From Rhodamnia argentea (taxonomy: Eukaryota; Streptophyta; Magnoliopsida; Myrtales; Myrtaceae), in NCBI RefSeq assembly GCF_020921035.1, contig NC_063150.1:19234501-19298500 (forward strand): 64,000 nt of DNA, written 5' to 3'. This document shows, in pieces, positions 23,673 through 37,564 of this stretch. A model generated the notes under the pieces. The model was not told where the DNA came from and ran no database searches. It worked only from the letters and a program-made list of their open reading frames with translations. Every line of letters starts with the position of its first letter. The first letter of the stretch is position 1. A program made the translations under genes and the position numbers.

Positions 23673-23897
23673 TCTAAAAGAAAAATCATGAAAATTATGA
23701 GCTCGAAATATTAAAAGTAAAGACGGAATTGGATGACTAAGGATTTTTATACGTGTATCATATCCATACGATACCCAAAATGAATATTATAGTACAAGGA
23801 AATGACTTGTTAAACTCCCTAAAGGACCAGGTGACCCAAAAAAAAAAATAGATGGGTTTTTTTTTTCCTTCGACCAAACAAAATAAAATAAAATAGA

Positions 23898-24103
23898 TGG
23901 GCTTTATCCGACCACAAAAATACACGAGCTTTTGGGCCGATTCAAATAAGCCCAAAATCACTATGGATGGGCTTTCTATGAAATTCCAACTCGAACTGGA
24001 AACCCTAGCTCAGTCCGGTTCCCACCTCTCTGTCCGCTTCGGGGTCTTCCCCGACCTCTTGCCGCGCTATATATTCAAGGCTGAAGCCTCCCAAAAACCC
24101 TAG
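23898..24103 (+). promoter_or_regulatory. RPL23 promoter with site II motifs, telo-boxes and TATA
   Basis: Site II elements (TGGGCC/T, either strand) lie at 23898, 23933, 23949 and 23968. Telo-box motifs AAACCCTAG lie at 24000-24008 and 24095-24103. A TATA-like CTATATATTC is at 24067-24076. The site II plus telo-box combination is the known mark of plant ribosomal-protein and other growth-linked genes, where TCP-type factors and telo-box binding proteins act. The arrangement sits 40-245 bases before the start codon. Confidence 0.8.
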
Positions 24104-24142
24104 TCGCATCTCTGCTGCTGGTCGCCTCTCCTGCCGACGAAA

Positions 24143-26437
<2,295 letters not shown>

Positions 26438-28130
26438 GAGTTGCAGTTATCTTTTGTTCCTGTTATTTGTTTTCATATTGTGGTTTGACGTTGGCGTGGG
26501 TTAGTTAACCTCAGTTTGCTTAGTTATGAGATATATTTACATGTTGGAGGCTCACCTATGCCCTTTACTCTTTTTGAAGTGTTGTCATGGATTAGAAGAT
26601 TTAAGTATATCCGTTTTAGACGTGATTTCTTTCTCGGGTCTTTCCGTCTCCCACCCATGTTTAATAACCTCACGGCTAGAGGGATTGGTTTCGGGTTTGA
26701 GTACAAGAGGTTAATTTGCAAAGACAAGTCTTAACTTGAATGCAATCTTCGCTTTAAAACAAAACCTTCGTGGATGCTGCGACTGGATATAGAAGTAGGA
26801 CGCATCATTTTGTCTGTAAATAATTAGGAAGTTGTTCCATCTTCCTGCATTTGTCATGCTTGAAGGGTCATATGTATGATCATATCATCAAATTGGCTTA
26901 TTAACAATGTTATTCACCAACGTTTCACTATGGAACCACGCTGCTCGTGACTTTTAATGCGTGCTCTTGTGCTAGATAGTTGAATCGATAAGATACAGAA
27001 TTTTATGACGTCCGCAAATGCAATTCCTGTTTGTGTTGATGTATCATCTGGTTGATTGGCTAAGTTTTAATTGTTCAAACGCCTTCGTGGATAACAATGA
27101 AATGGACAAGAAACCAACTCTGAATTTGTCTGTTTGGCAACTGAAATCACTTCCCAGGATCGTCGCTTCCTCGAGAACTGTTTTGTCCTGGGAAACTTTT
27201 ATCATTTTATTCAAAAGGTGTCTACAATGGCCCGTGCCTCGAAAAAGGCAACGAAGTTATAAACTTTAAAGCTTTATTTGACGTAAAATTATCAACTTTA
27301 GAGCCTTATTTGACGTAAGGTCTGTTCTGGAAATATTTTGACAAAACAGCTTTACTTTGAGTCTTGATTTGAAAGAAAAAAAAAATTAATCTTGTTTTCT
27401 GGGTTATCAATTGAATGGAGGAAATTGCGCATTTAATCACGGTTGCGCGTGAAAAGTGGCCCCTGTTTCGTCGAAAGCCGTTCTTTCTTTTTGACATCCT
27501 GCAACGCCAAGTGTGGTGCTACTAAAAGCTCAAGCAGTAATTGACCAGCTCATGTGGTGATATTCCCCAAAACAAGAAGAATCAAAATACCAAAGATGGG
27601 AGGAATGATGATGGTTGTTTATTAAGGTGCAGACAAAAATCTCTAGGTGACTTTATGTGGAAAAAGTTCAAAAAAAAAAAAAAAGCCCTAATTAAAGAAC
27701 CCCACCAAACACCTTTTTCCTAATTATGAATTTTAAAGTGATGGCAATGCCCATCATCCAATCCTATTCAACTATTAAACAACCAACTATAAGGTTGCAC
27801 TGGTCAATCTTGAACACATTTGTAAGCCACAACGAGATTATAAAAGAAGCGCTTGTAACAGTCAGATTAATCTCGTGGCATTGCAAATACATCATTCGCC
27901 ATTCTCTACTTCCTCTTTCCTCTATCTAAACGCATTGTGAAAGCTCAAGAAATAATTAGTGGACTGAATCAATTCCTCTGCCGCGGTATAAAAGAAATGC
28001 TCAATTTAAGCACCATGTGATTCTTTGGAACAAAAGTTATCCTGTCCCCATGTGACAGGCGCTCTGTTGGGGCATAACATGTTTATTAGATTCTGATCTA
28101 CCGCCTCACTCTCACAGCCTGAACTGAAGC
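26438..28130. other. 3' UTR and intergenic, no gene seen
   Basis: The early part is probably the RPL23 3' UTR. A short direct repeat (AAAGCTTTATTTGACGTAA / GAGCCTTATTTGACGTAAGG) lies at about 27270-27320. No other structure could be supported. Confidence 0.45.
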
Positions 28131-29224
28131 ATGGCGGCCGAAGCCCTCCTCTCTCTGTCCCTTTCGCTGGGCATTCTCATCTCCCTCTGCTCTGCAGATT
28201 GGAACATCTTGAGCAGCCAAAGAACAAGAAATGGGGTAAAGATCAGCTTGAAGAACTACTGCGAGGGCTGGAGGATGAACGTGGAGCTCCACAACATCAG
28301 GGAGTTTGAGGTGGTGCCCGAGGAATGTGTCAACTACGTCGGCAAGTACATGAAGTCGACCCAGTACCGGGTAGATTCGGAGCGGGCGATCGAGGAGTGC
28401 ATTATGTATCTCAGCACCAGCTGCAGCTTGAAGAGGGATGGCAGAGATGCATGGATCTTTGACATTGATGACACTATGCTGTCTACTGTGCCTTACTATA
28501 AGAAACATCAATACGGGTATCAATCTATATCTTTTGTATCAAGAGAATCATGAGTTAGGCTAGAGTTTGGTTCACTCATGCTGTTTTGTTTTAATTGCTC
28601 ATGAACAGGGGAGAGAAGTTGAATGTGACTTCTTTAGAAGAGTGGATGAGCAAGGCAAAGGCACCAGCTTTGGAGCACTCGCTCAATCTCTTCAATGAGA
28701 TTAAGGCCAGAGGCATTCAGATCGTCCTGGTCTCTTCGAGGAGGGAACACCTCAGATCTGCAACTATTGACAACCTTGTCAATGTCGGTTTCCATGGCTG
28801 GAGTAGCCTTGTCCTGAGGTCTCTCTCTCCCTTCCACTCTCGCAAATTCTTCACAGGGTATCATCCCGTCATATATGTTCAAAAGTAAACAGCAGGTGTA
28901 GAACCTTGTAGCGGGCCGCCCCAGCCCTCGCAGCACCGGCGGACCCATTGGTCGGCATAAGGTCTAGTCACATTGTAGAGTGTAGAGACTAAAGTCTTCG
29001 GTGTTAGGTGGATCTAACTATTGTTTTCCTTCTTTGTTTGCTGAAGGGGACCTGAGGATGAGCTGAAAGGAGTGCAAAGCTACAAGGCTGAGGTGAGGAA
29101 GAAACTGGTCAGTGCAGGGTATCGCATATGGGGCATTCTTGGAGACCAATACAGCAGCATCCAGGGACTTCCTAGCGCCAAGAGGACGTTCAAGCTTCCA
29201 AATCCTCTCTACTACATTTCTTGA
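28131..29224 (+). CDS. VSP/acid phosphatase-like HAD family protein, secreted
   Basis: Plant class B-type acid phosphatase or vegetative storage protein of the HAD superfamily. It probably acts in the vacuole or apoplast. Coding exons 28131-28516, 28609-28818 and 29047-29224 give 257 residues, the usual size. A signal peptide occupies residues 1-22, cleaved about CSA|DWN. HAD motif I is intact: FDIDDT with the nucleophile D111 and D113. Motif II has S171 in LVSSRR. Motif III probably uses K212. Motif IV reads GDQYSS, where relatives usually have GDQWSD: D232 is kept but the second Asp is Ser236, so Mg binding may be weakened. Conserved family text includes CEGWRMNVELHNIREFEVVP. It is convergent with the caleosin gene, 452 bases away. 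True activity cannot be judged from the sequence. Confidence 0.92.
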
Positions 29225-29676
29225 GGACATCATCTCTTGCAACATGTCATGAGCAAAATCCATTGTCCATGTTCCAACAGACACTTGTCTTCCTTTGTGG
29301 TTCCTTTCTCCCATCATCAAAGGAACTCTCCTTACTACAAACTACAACCTTTCACCTTCATATCTCTATTACATCTCGATGATCCATATCACCAAGCACT
29401 AGGAGCATCAGAATGTCGTGTATTTTCAGTTCGATAAAGCCTTAATCACTTAAGATTCGGTTACGGGTCAAGCACAGCAGTGGCGGTCCTCAAGTAGAAA
29501 ATTAGTTGAGCACAAGTCTTTCATCATTTAAGCAAACAAAGTAAGTTCAACTCATATTAAGCAAAAGGGGACTCCACACTATTCTTTCTGGAACTAAAGT
29601 GGTTTTCTTCTCCACACACACGGTCATGTTCACTGCTCATTACACAAGAAGTGACGGACTACACTCGGCTTCTAGT
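29225..29676. other. Convergent 3' intergenic gap
   Basis: A 452-base spacer between two converging stop codons. It presumably holds both 3' UTRs. No further feature was seen. Confidence 0.5.
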
Positions 29677-32600
29677 TTAGCCCATCTTTCCTTCAGCGCC
29701 CATTTGCATCTTGGCGCAATAGTCAAATAAACTCCCATCGTAGCAGCGCCTCACAGCCTCTTTCGACAGCATGCCGTCCTCGTCCCTCGCCAGGATATAC
29801 AGAACTCCCCATTCAAGCTTGCTGGCAATCCTGCATCCTCCCACCAAGCCGGTCACCAGAGGAATTTTGAGATCTCAAACAAGAACAGTGGCGTAGTAAC
29901 ATGAAACCAATTTAGGAAACTTATGCTACCCGGGACCGCTGTTTAGAAGACATGAATATGGCATCTACCTTGTATGTAGGATCAGCTTGAAGGATTAAAG
30001 AAATAAATGACCAAAATCTCAGACTTGTGTTAACAAATAAGTGTCCAAAATCTCAAGACTTGCAACTTTTGTTGACTCAAAAACTAAGTAATGATACTCA
30101 AAATAGGTAAATGCTTTTCCCTGCATCCATAGCATGTTGCATCTCATTAACATGAGACAGAGTAGCATAGCCTCAATTACGTATAAGAGTTAAAATGAAA
30201 AAACCGAGAGAAGAAAAAAACCTAACCAGCCAAAGGGATCGAATGCATGTCGATTCCCTTCAGTCATGTCCCAAAGTTCTCCGAGGGTCATCTTGTCGGG
30301 TACAGTACAGGCGTATTTGCTGAACATGTTCTCAAGATTTGCTGGTATATACCTGACATTCCACTTCATGGTATCAATATGTATAGCAGAGAGCAAGGAC
30401 CTTCAATATACAGGTTTCAGCCTCACAAACAATAAGTACCTTCCTTCTGTGTCATATGTTCCACTGTCACTTCCGTGCTTGTCTTTGTGTATGTTGTCTA
30501 TGTAAATGGGGAAGAAGGGAGAAGGAAACCAACCCTTCATGTGTAAAACATAAAGTAGTCACCAGTCATAATGCACAAAACGCGCCATTCATGTTATTGT
30601 GCAATGCCATGCAATTCCACGTACTTATCCAGGACTGGAAAATGGCACATGTACCGGTCCAGAGTTTTTATGAGATTGATTCTATCAAATTGGAACCTCC
30701 CAAGGCAACAGTCAAACCTCTATGCTTGGTGTCCTTTACTTTTCCACGATGATCATATCTTCTTTCCTAGTCTTACCCAATTCTAGCCAGAGTAGTTTCT
30801 CTCTATCACACTACCTGACGGCCTTTTAACATATTTTGTCCAAATTATCATCATTCAGAATGCTAAATGGACCAAGCTAGTACCTTTAGACACATTTTAG
30901 CTACTGAAAAATATTGATGGTGCACTGCTGACTGAATCTGCCGGTCAGCTGGATTTCGTAATAAAGGATTTATATGCCTGACTCAAATACCGGCTCCAGA
31001 AGTAAATTAGCATACTGCAGGAACAGTGTCAAAAAATAACTTACAGGTAGGGTTGGATAACTTAGTGCCACATTAATACCGATTGCCATGATCAGAGAGG
31101 CTATTGTGTTGAAACCTATCGCACGTAAACCTGTGAAGGTGTGAAAGAACTTAAGGCCTGAAGCGGAGAAAGAACACAGAACAATAAGACGAGCCATCAT
31201 GTTAAACACGTTAGCAATAGATATCAACACAAGATGCAAATTAGGATTCATGCAGAGAACGAGCACAATTTACATGTTCCTCTTTCTCAATCTTTTTCAG
31301 TCTATTTCATTCATGATCTAACAGTTACAGTTCAAATTTTGCCAGAGCATCATTCGCTAATGCCCAAAACAGGTCTCAAATTTTAATGTCATTGCCATAG
31401 AGGCATTCTAAAACTTCATGCACTTTTACAATTGTGAAGAACAACACTCGATCATAGAGGGACTAGTCATGTCCCTTGTGACAACTTCTTTTAGAAGCCC
31501 AAAAGAGAACGCATCACCATATGAAGCAGCAACCAAGATAAATCGTTTGTTTCTTAGCAACATGTGAATTTACCAATGTAAGTCTCCCAAGGATAGATAA
31601 TTCCATTGTCATCCTGGTCGAAGAAGGCACAATGCTGTTGAAGAACACTGAGATTATTACTCCTATGGCCTGGTGTTCCATAAGGATGATCAGTATCAGG
31701 AGCATTCAATGCCCTGGGCAGATCTGTCATATGACAAGACAACTAACTGAATAAGATTGATGGAGGAAAATGGTTCGTGACACACTCTAAATATTAAACT
31801 ACGCATTCATGTAATAGTTAATCTTTTAGAATAATCGGTAATGATCCCCTGACATTTTTACATGGTACCCAAGCCCCTACTTACCTCTCCAATTATATAA
31901 ATTCCACCCATTAGTCTTAGGCCAAAGTCTGGTAGTACGCGTGAGAGGATTGATCTAGTGTTGGTAGTGATCTCAGACAACATTTCCAGCACTAGAAATG
32001 ATCACATAGATAACCTCAATGATCCTGAACTCAGTAATATATCTCTTCCCAGGAAACTCCGATTGCTACCATGAGAACGAAAGACAAATTTCTCTATAAA
32101 TAGCGCATGACTTGACTTTTCAATACATTATGGCAATCCTGGTGCTGTTTGAGCCACTAAATTTTAAAGTCAAGACCATGAAAAGGCTCAAAATCACATG
32201 TTTGTGTAACTTTGCTTTCCTATTAAAATCACTGAAAATTAATGTTCGCAAGATATGCCTGAGGGAACCAATTTTGACGACAACGACTACATCGCAGCAA
32301 ATTTCCATGCACCCAAGAATGTTTGGGGGAAGTAAGTCCCACTTGTAGCTGTTTCAAGTGTTTGGTTTAGTCAAAATTTTTAACCAAAACAATTTGGCAC
32401 CTAAAGGTTGGATTTTGAAATCATTCGGTCCTTTGTATTTGGTTCCATATGTCATGCAAAATGTGAATGAAGTATCAGGTCAACGACCAAGCCTCAGTCA
32501 GAATCATGTGATAAGGGTATAGGTACAGGTCTTTAGTCATGCATAACTTGATAGCAAGCAAACTGGCCCGTCCAAATGGATGGAGTAAGACCTGATAACA

Positions 32601-33343
32601 GGTGAAAATCATTTGATATCACACATAAGTGGACTTGATGCAGAGTGATCAGAGTCATAATCTACAAGGGTCGTTATTCAAACTACATAACTTCATCATA
32701 GGACAATTTCACTAGTTTATGAAAATGGTAGTACAAATATAGTTGATGGAGGAGTTGGCGGTGTTGGTGGAGGTGTACAAGGATATTGAGTTTATTCTCA
32801 ATTCCCCATACACCCTTCCTTCTTTTTAGGACTTGATGATACTCTTCCACCTCCATAGTGGAAAATTCTAGAACATCTTACATGGACACATTTCTAGACT
32901 TTTCTAGAAATGTCTATCCCACAAATATCATGTCAATGCTAGATATTTCTAGATTTCACTGGCAAGTGCCCATCCTAGAAATCTCTAAAAATTGCATCAC
33001 AAATTTCAACATTATCAGCTATCATGCTTCTTTACTTGCAAGTCTCATGTCTGAAGTTATCATCTCTCTCTACCGCTAGCATGCACTCCACACCCACCAA
33101 GAATTACGACCCGAAGTTCCCCCCTCCAATGGACAAACATGCAGTCGGATCGCGTCACGCAAATGGGTAATCAAGCAAACAGTTGGCGGGCAAAAAAAAG
33201 GAATTGAGTAAAAGCTCACAGGGCTTCGGAAGCGTCCTCTCCAAGTCAGCCCGGACCCTCCTCTCGTAGGTCACCGGCGCGAAAGGCGCCTCCGTGGCCA
33301 GCGCGTCGTTCTCCGACGGGATCACCGCGGTCGTCGCAGCCAT
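29677..33343 (-). CDS. Caleosin / peroxygenase, six coding exons
   Basis: Lipid-droplet or ER-associated, Ca-binding haem protein that hydroperoxide-dependently oxidises unsaturated fatty acids. Coding exons, in gene order: 33220-33343, 31574-31723, 31045-31130, 30440-30534, 30227-30352 and 29677-29830. All splice sites are GT..AG and the total is 244 residues, typical of the family. The EF-hand loop is D77-E88 ([12 protein letters not shown]). A hydrophobic stretch at 92-120 ends in the proline knot region ([19 protein letters not shown]). [14 protein letters not shown] follows, and H72 and H140 match the two invariant His thought to bind haem. The tail [20 protein letters not shown] is also conserved. 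The start was chosen at MAATTAV. The upstream ATG at 33385 has no family support. A (CT)n run lies about 240 bases upstream of the start. Confidence 0.96.
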
Positions 33344-33578
33344 CTCTCTCCTCTTATCACTCTCGTGGTGATGAAAGCAGAGCAAGCGAAACTGCCACCC
33401 ACGAAGGACTTATCAAGCGAACTGGGGGGGAGAGAGAGAGAAGAGGGGCACCGAGTTGAGGCCAATGTTGCGTGGCGGGCATGCAAGGAAGGTGGCCGTG
33501 GCGGGTTGCGTCCATGTGTTGAGACTTGCATGCTTTGCGTGGAGCTTTTAATGGCGCTCCCCCTTGTAAAACTGGGAT

Positions 33579-33617
<39 letters not shown>

Positions 33618-33860
33618 CAGAGAAATCGTTTCGTGTGGCCACGTCCGCAGCTTTCGTGTTCTCCTCGGGTCATCCGAGTCTTAATATCGATGGGAATTTC
33701 TCTTTGAATTAGGATGATTTTTCTTTTTTTTTTTTGGTCGAATTAGGATGCAATTAACTTTGTAGGATTTCTTGTCGCACTGTTTGAAACATAGGAAAAA
33801 TTTACATGGGCTTTTAACGGGACCGATTGCTTGCAAATTAGGGTACGTTTGCTTCATGAG
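33344..33860. other. Caleosin upstream region with a (CT)n microsatellite
   Basis: A CT run of about 34 bases at 33581-33614 and a short GAGAGAG run at 33431-33441 lie in the presumed promoter/5' UTR of the caleosin gene. GA/CT tracts are frequent in plant promoters, but no function can be read from them. Confidence 0.6.
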
Positions 33861-34421
33861 AAAATTATCAAAAAAAAAAAATTCTCATCTTTTTTACATA
33901 GTCATAAATCTTTTAGTTATATCAATTGAATTCTTATGTTTTTTTACGTTTTGCTAATTAAGTCCATCTGACCAATTGAATTCTAATTGTTCTACGTGAC
34001 ACGATCGGCGATGACATAGACATTTTTTAATAACCTTTTAACGATTTTGAATGTTTATAAATTTTTTCTACTTTTCTTTTTTCTTTTCTTTTATTTACTT
34101 TTTCCTTTTCTTCCCAGGACCTGGGGCCGGCCCAAATCTTGCCAACCCTCACCGGGCTAAGTTCAGGTGAAATTTTGGACCAAAAAAAAAAAAAAAAAAA
34201 GTTCAGGTGAAATTAAAAATGAACAAGTAGAGAAAAAAAAAGTAAAGATAACAACAAAAAGACTCAAAATTTATTAAAAACATGCTCACGTCAACCTCGG
34301 CGGGCATCCACGGTAGCGATTTCGATCAAAATTGATCGGATGGACTCATTGGAAAATGTGAAAATGTTTAGACCTCAATTGTGAAAAAAATTTATAACTT
34401 TTTTGATAAATTTCCCTTTGT
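33861..34421. mobile_element. Family A inverted-repeat element (copy A4)
   Basis: The left arm begins GAGAAAATTATCAAAAAAAA and includes ATCAATTGAATTCTTATGTT and TACGTGACACGATCGGCGAT. The right arm ends AACTTTTTTGATAAATTTCC. A pyrimidine tract (34070-34110), a short GC-rich core (34115-34165) and A-rich tracts lie between. One internal 14-base word (AGTTCAGGTGAAAT) is duplicated around a poly-A run. Confidence 0.65.
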
Positions 34422-34429
34422 TTCATTGA

Positions 34430-34655
34430 AAATTCACATGATAAAGAAAAATATTTTCTATGAAAATAGTTTCATTTGTTTAGGGAACGTATTTTAGTTC
34501 TTATTAGAACAAAAGTCATTCTTCCCCAATCTATAATTGTTTTCGTTTCATGAAAAACATTTTCCGTGAATCGATTAATTTTCCATTATCCAAACACGGA
34601 AAAGACGGAAATAATTTCTCAAAAATAATGTTCTTTCAAGCAAACGGACTTCTGA
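34430..34655. mobile_element. Family B element (copy B3)
   Basis: Contains AAAAATATTTTCTATGAAAA, GAAAAACATTTTCCGTGAAT and a right end GCAAACGGACTTC, the inverted form of the family's CCGTTTG end. No GC-rich core. It abuts copy A4. Confidence 0.45.
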
Positions 34656-36524
34656 TTTGTGGCAATGATGGTCGATGGCAGCGGCAAAGAGCGGTCGCGA
34701 TGGTCCAATGATGGTGGGGAGCTTCATCCTCCTACTGCTGGTGATGGCGGTGGCCCTTCGCGGACGGCGGTTGTTGGGTATGTAATCTTATCTACGGGCT
34801 TTCTCTTGTGAAATTATCTTTGTGCTCAATATTTTGACGGGGTGTTCTTTTTCTCAAGGATGTCCTCAGATTCTTGGGCGACTAGTTTGGCCGTTGCGGT
34901 AGAATTTGGCATGGCAGTGGTGGTTTTTGCCTTTTGGGCCTGAGCCGGTAATGGTGGCGGCCGCCGGTTCTGGTTGTGGTTGACCGGTGGCGCTCCGCTC
35001 ACTTTTGTTGTAGAGGCGGTGCTCCCTCCACGGTAGCCGGTGGCGGGGCGGCTAATGGTGGCTCCGAAGAGACTGACATATATTTTTGAAAAGAAAAATT
35101 GCGGTTTATACATTGACCGAAGAAAAAAGATGATGTGCAAGCGTTGTAATTGTTTGATGTGTATTTGCTAACGACGGCGTTTTAAGGTACAATTAAGGGC
35201 AATTTAACGAATAAGTTGACCACGTCGTCTAGTGCCCTCTTTTTTTTTTTCCTAAACAAGAATCTCTTCTGAAGAGTTTGGTTGCCTGATTGTATATAAA
35301 GAACATTTAGGTACCCAATCGAACAACTATAAAAGCTAATCTTGAACCAATTAGAAAGGTTTTTTTTTTTTTTTTAGTTTCTCGCCAAACCACACAATAC
35401 AAGGGAAAATATTTGAGATTATATTTTTTTGGTCTAATTTTATCCTATTCTATATTACTATATAAGCCACACTATGCGTGTTATATGCGCCGTATAAAAA
35501 TTGCGAAGACCTACTCCACCTCATGAGTTCTCCTCCCCTCTCCCCTCTCCCCCTCCCCCTCCCCCAACCCCATCCTGGGGATTCGAGCCCCCCACCTTCC
35601 TCTTCCCAAATAGGAAGATTGGCTATTGATATTTGAGATTATATTGAAAGATATGCTTTAGAGGTTTTTTAAACGTGTGGATATTCTTGGACAAAAAAAA
35701 AAAAAAAAACACGTGTGGATATTCACCGTTCAACAAAATTGGTAGTAAATAATAGAGCGTTCACTATAGCTCTTGCTTTAATTTTTTTTATTTCTTTTAT
35801 AACTTTTACAGGCAAAAATTAGACTTTTTTTTTATGTTGAGCACCTTAAATTTGTGAATCTTTAAAAAATTTAAATTATATACTTGTACATTAATCATAC
35901 AAGTAAATGTATTATCTTAGTTTTAAGTTCACCTTTATGTTGGAGAACTCAAAAGGAATTACCTTTCTACTAAAAAATTAGCCCATTTTTGCACTTGTTT
36001 AAATGAAAAAAAAGTTAAAATGAATTTGGTGTTATATTAATAAAAATTAGAACCAATTCACACAGTAGGCGCTTAAGTGTTTTTCGATGGTTATGCATGA
36101 AAAGAAGATGGTAATCATTTTAGGGAGATGAGTGACCAATGGCTATGACAGATGTGCCGATGCAGTAGCAGTTTAAGTGGAAGTAGCTGCCCATTAAAAA
36201 AAAATAGTTAAGTATGCAAATTTACCATTTTAGATTTTATTATTGTAAAAATCAGGTAAAATTCCAAATAAGTACATGAATTATCCTCATATTAAAGAGA
36301 AAAAAATGAAAAATGAAAAAAAAAAGCCCTTCTAATATCATTTGTTGGAATCGTGCAGCAGAAATCCAATGCCTTCTCATTGAACATATTTTAACTCAAA
36401 AGTTTAAGCGAATGAGTTATGAGTCAACTTGGATATTTTAAGTTATTAACTACTCAACATTACATCAATTATTCAATGTGAGATTTTTTTTAACACAACT
36501 TACATATGCATTCTAACAATACAT
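34656..36524. other. Intergenic, low-complexity GC patch and a possible SINE piece
   Basis: 34670-35050 is rich in GGTGG/GGCGG words. The 104-codon frame on its minus strand is low complexity, not a gene. 35530-35610 is C-rich and includes, on the minus strand, GGCTCGAATCC, close to the tRNA B-box GGTTCGAATCC, so it may be a fragment of a tRNA-derived SINE. The rest is AT-rich with nothing supported. Confidence 0.4.
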
Positions 36525-37030
36525 TTGAAGTTGGGTTGTTTCGTGAAAAATAACTGATTTGAAAAAAGAAATCTGAAAGAATGACCGCAGAAATCTCCTA
36601 GTACAATGTTTGAAAGCGGAATCTCAAAAGAAGTTGAACTGGCGAGGCTTGGCCTCACTTGAGACGGGCGACGACTCACCTAGCCTAGCCTTGAGCAAGG
36701 CCGGCAATCGCTCACCTGTCTGGGCCTCACTTGTGGTCGGCTACTATTGATTGGCTGAAGAAGAAGGAAAAGGAAAAAGAATTAAAAATAAAGAAAAATT
36801 CAAAAATAAAAAATATATTTTTTTGAATTTTTAAAAATTAAAAAACGAAAAGAAAGTAAAAAAATAATTAAAAAGAAAGAAGATGTCAAAGTAATTTCCG
36901 GCGTTTGATTTAAGAAAAATAAACTAGTTTAGGAAAATATTTTTTCCTATGAAAAAATCTCCTTCAAAATATTTTCTCTTTTTTAAGAGAGGAAAACATT
37001 TTTAAAAATGAAAAAAATATTTTCCTCATC
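36525..37030. mobile_element. Family B element with GC-rich core (copy B4)
   Basis: The left arm is TTTCGTGAAAAATAACTGAT. The GC-rich core is at 36640-36750 (GGCGAGGCTTGGCCTCACTT), followed by a purine-rich tract (36755-36885). The right arm contains GGAAAATATTTTTTCCTATG and AAAAATGAAAAAAATATTTT. Confidence 0.5.
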
Positions 37031-37564
37031 TTTCTTTCCTCCTTCAATCCTCCCTCTAATTTGTTGTTGCTTGTATAGTTAACTTATTTTGCCTATTCAA
37101 ATATACTTTATACTACTTGATGCTTCCTATTTGACTGAAAACAGCCCTTGCTCTTTCTACTGTACATCGCACCAAAACTAGCTTATATATCTTTAAATGA
37201 TTACTTTAATGATAAATGTTATGTTTGACTTGATTCTTTTAATTTTGTAACTTCTAGTCAAATTCGATTAAGATTACCTATTGATGAAATTTTATTTTTG
37301 TTTTATTTTTATAAGTAAGAGAAAATTTTTGTTTATTTATATAAGTACAAAGATTAATTATAGATAAATATTTGTCAGATGATTATTTTATTAGAAAAAA
37401 AAAAAAGGCGTCCGACATCTTTTTCGTGTCACCATAAAATTTCACTGGAGCAAATACCTAATGAGAAGTTGCCGTGAAAACCGAAAATTCTAAGGGCTTT
37501 CTCTCTCTCCAACACAGAAGAAAACGCAGAGCGGGCGGAGAGTAAGAAAGACGAGCTAGGGATT

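Noticed and set aside
34826-35140. 104-codon minus-strand frame rich in Pro, Ala and Thr
   Set aside because: Compositional, with no start context or domain. It falls in a GGTGG-rich low-complexity patch.
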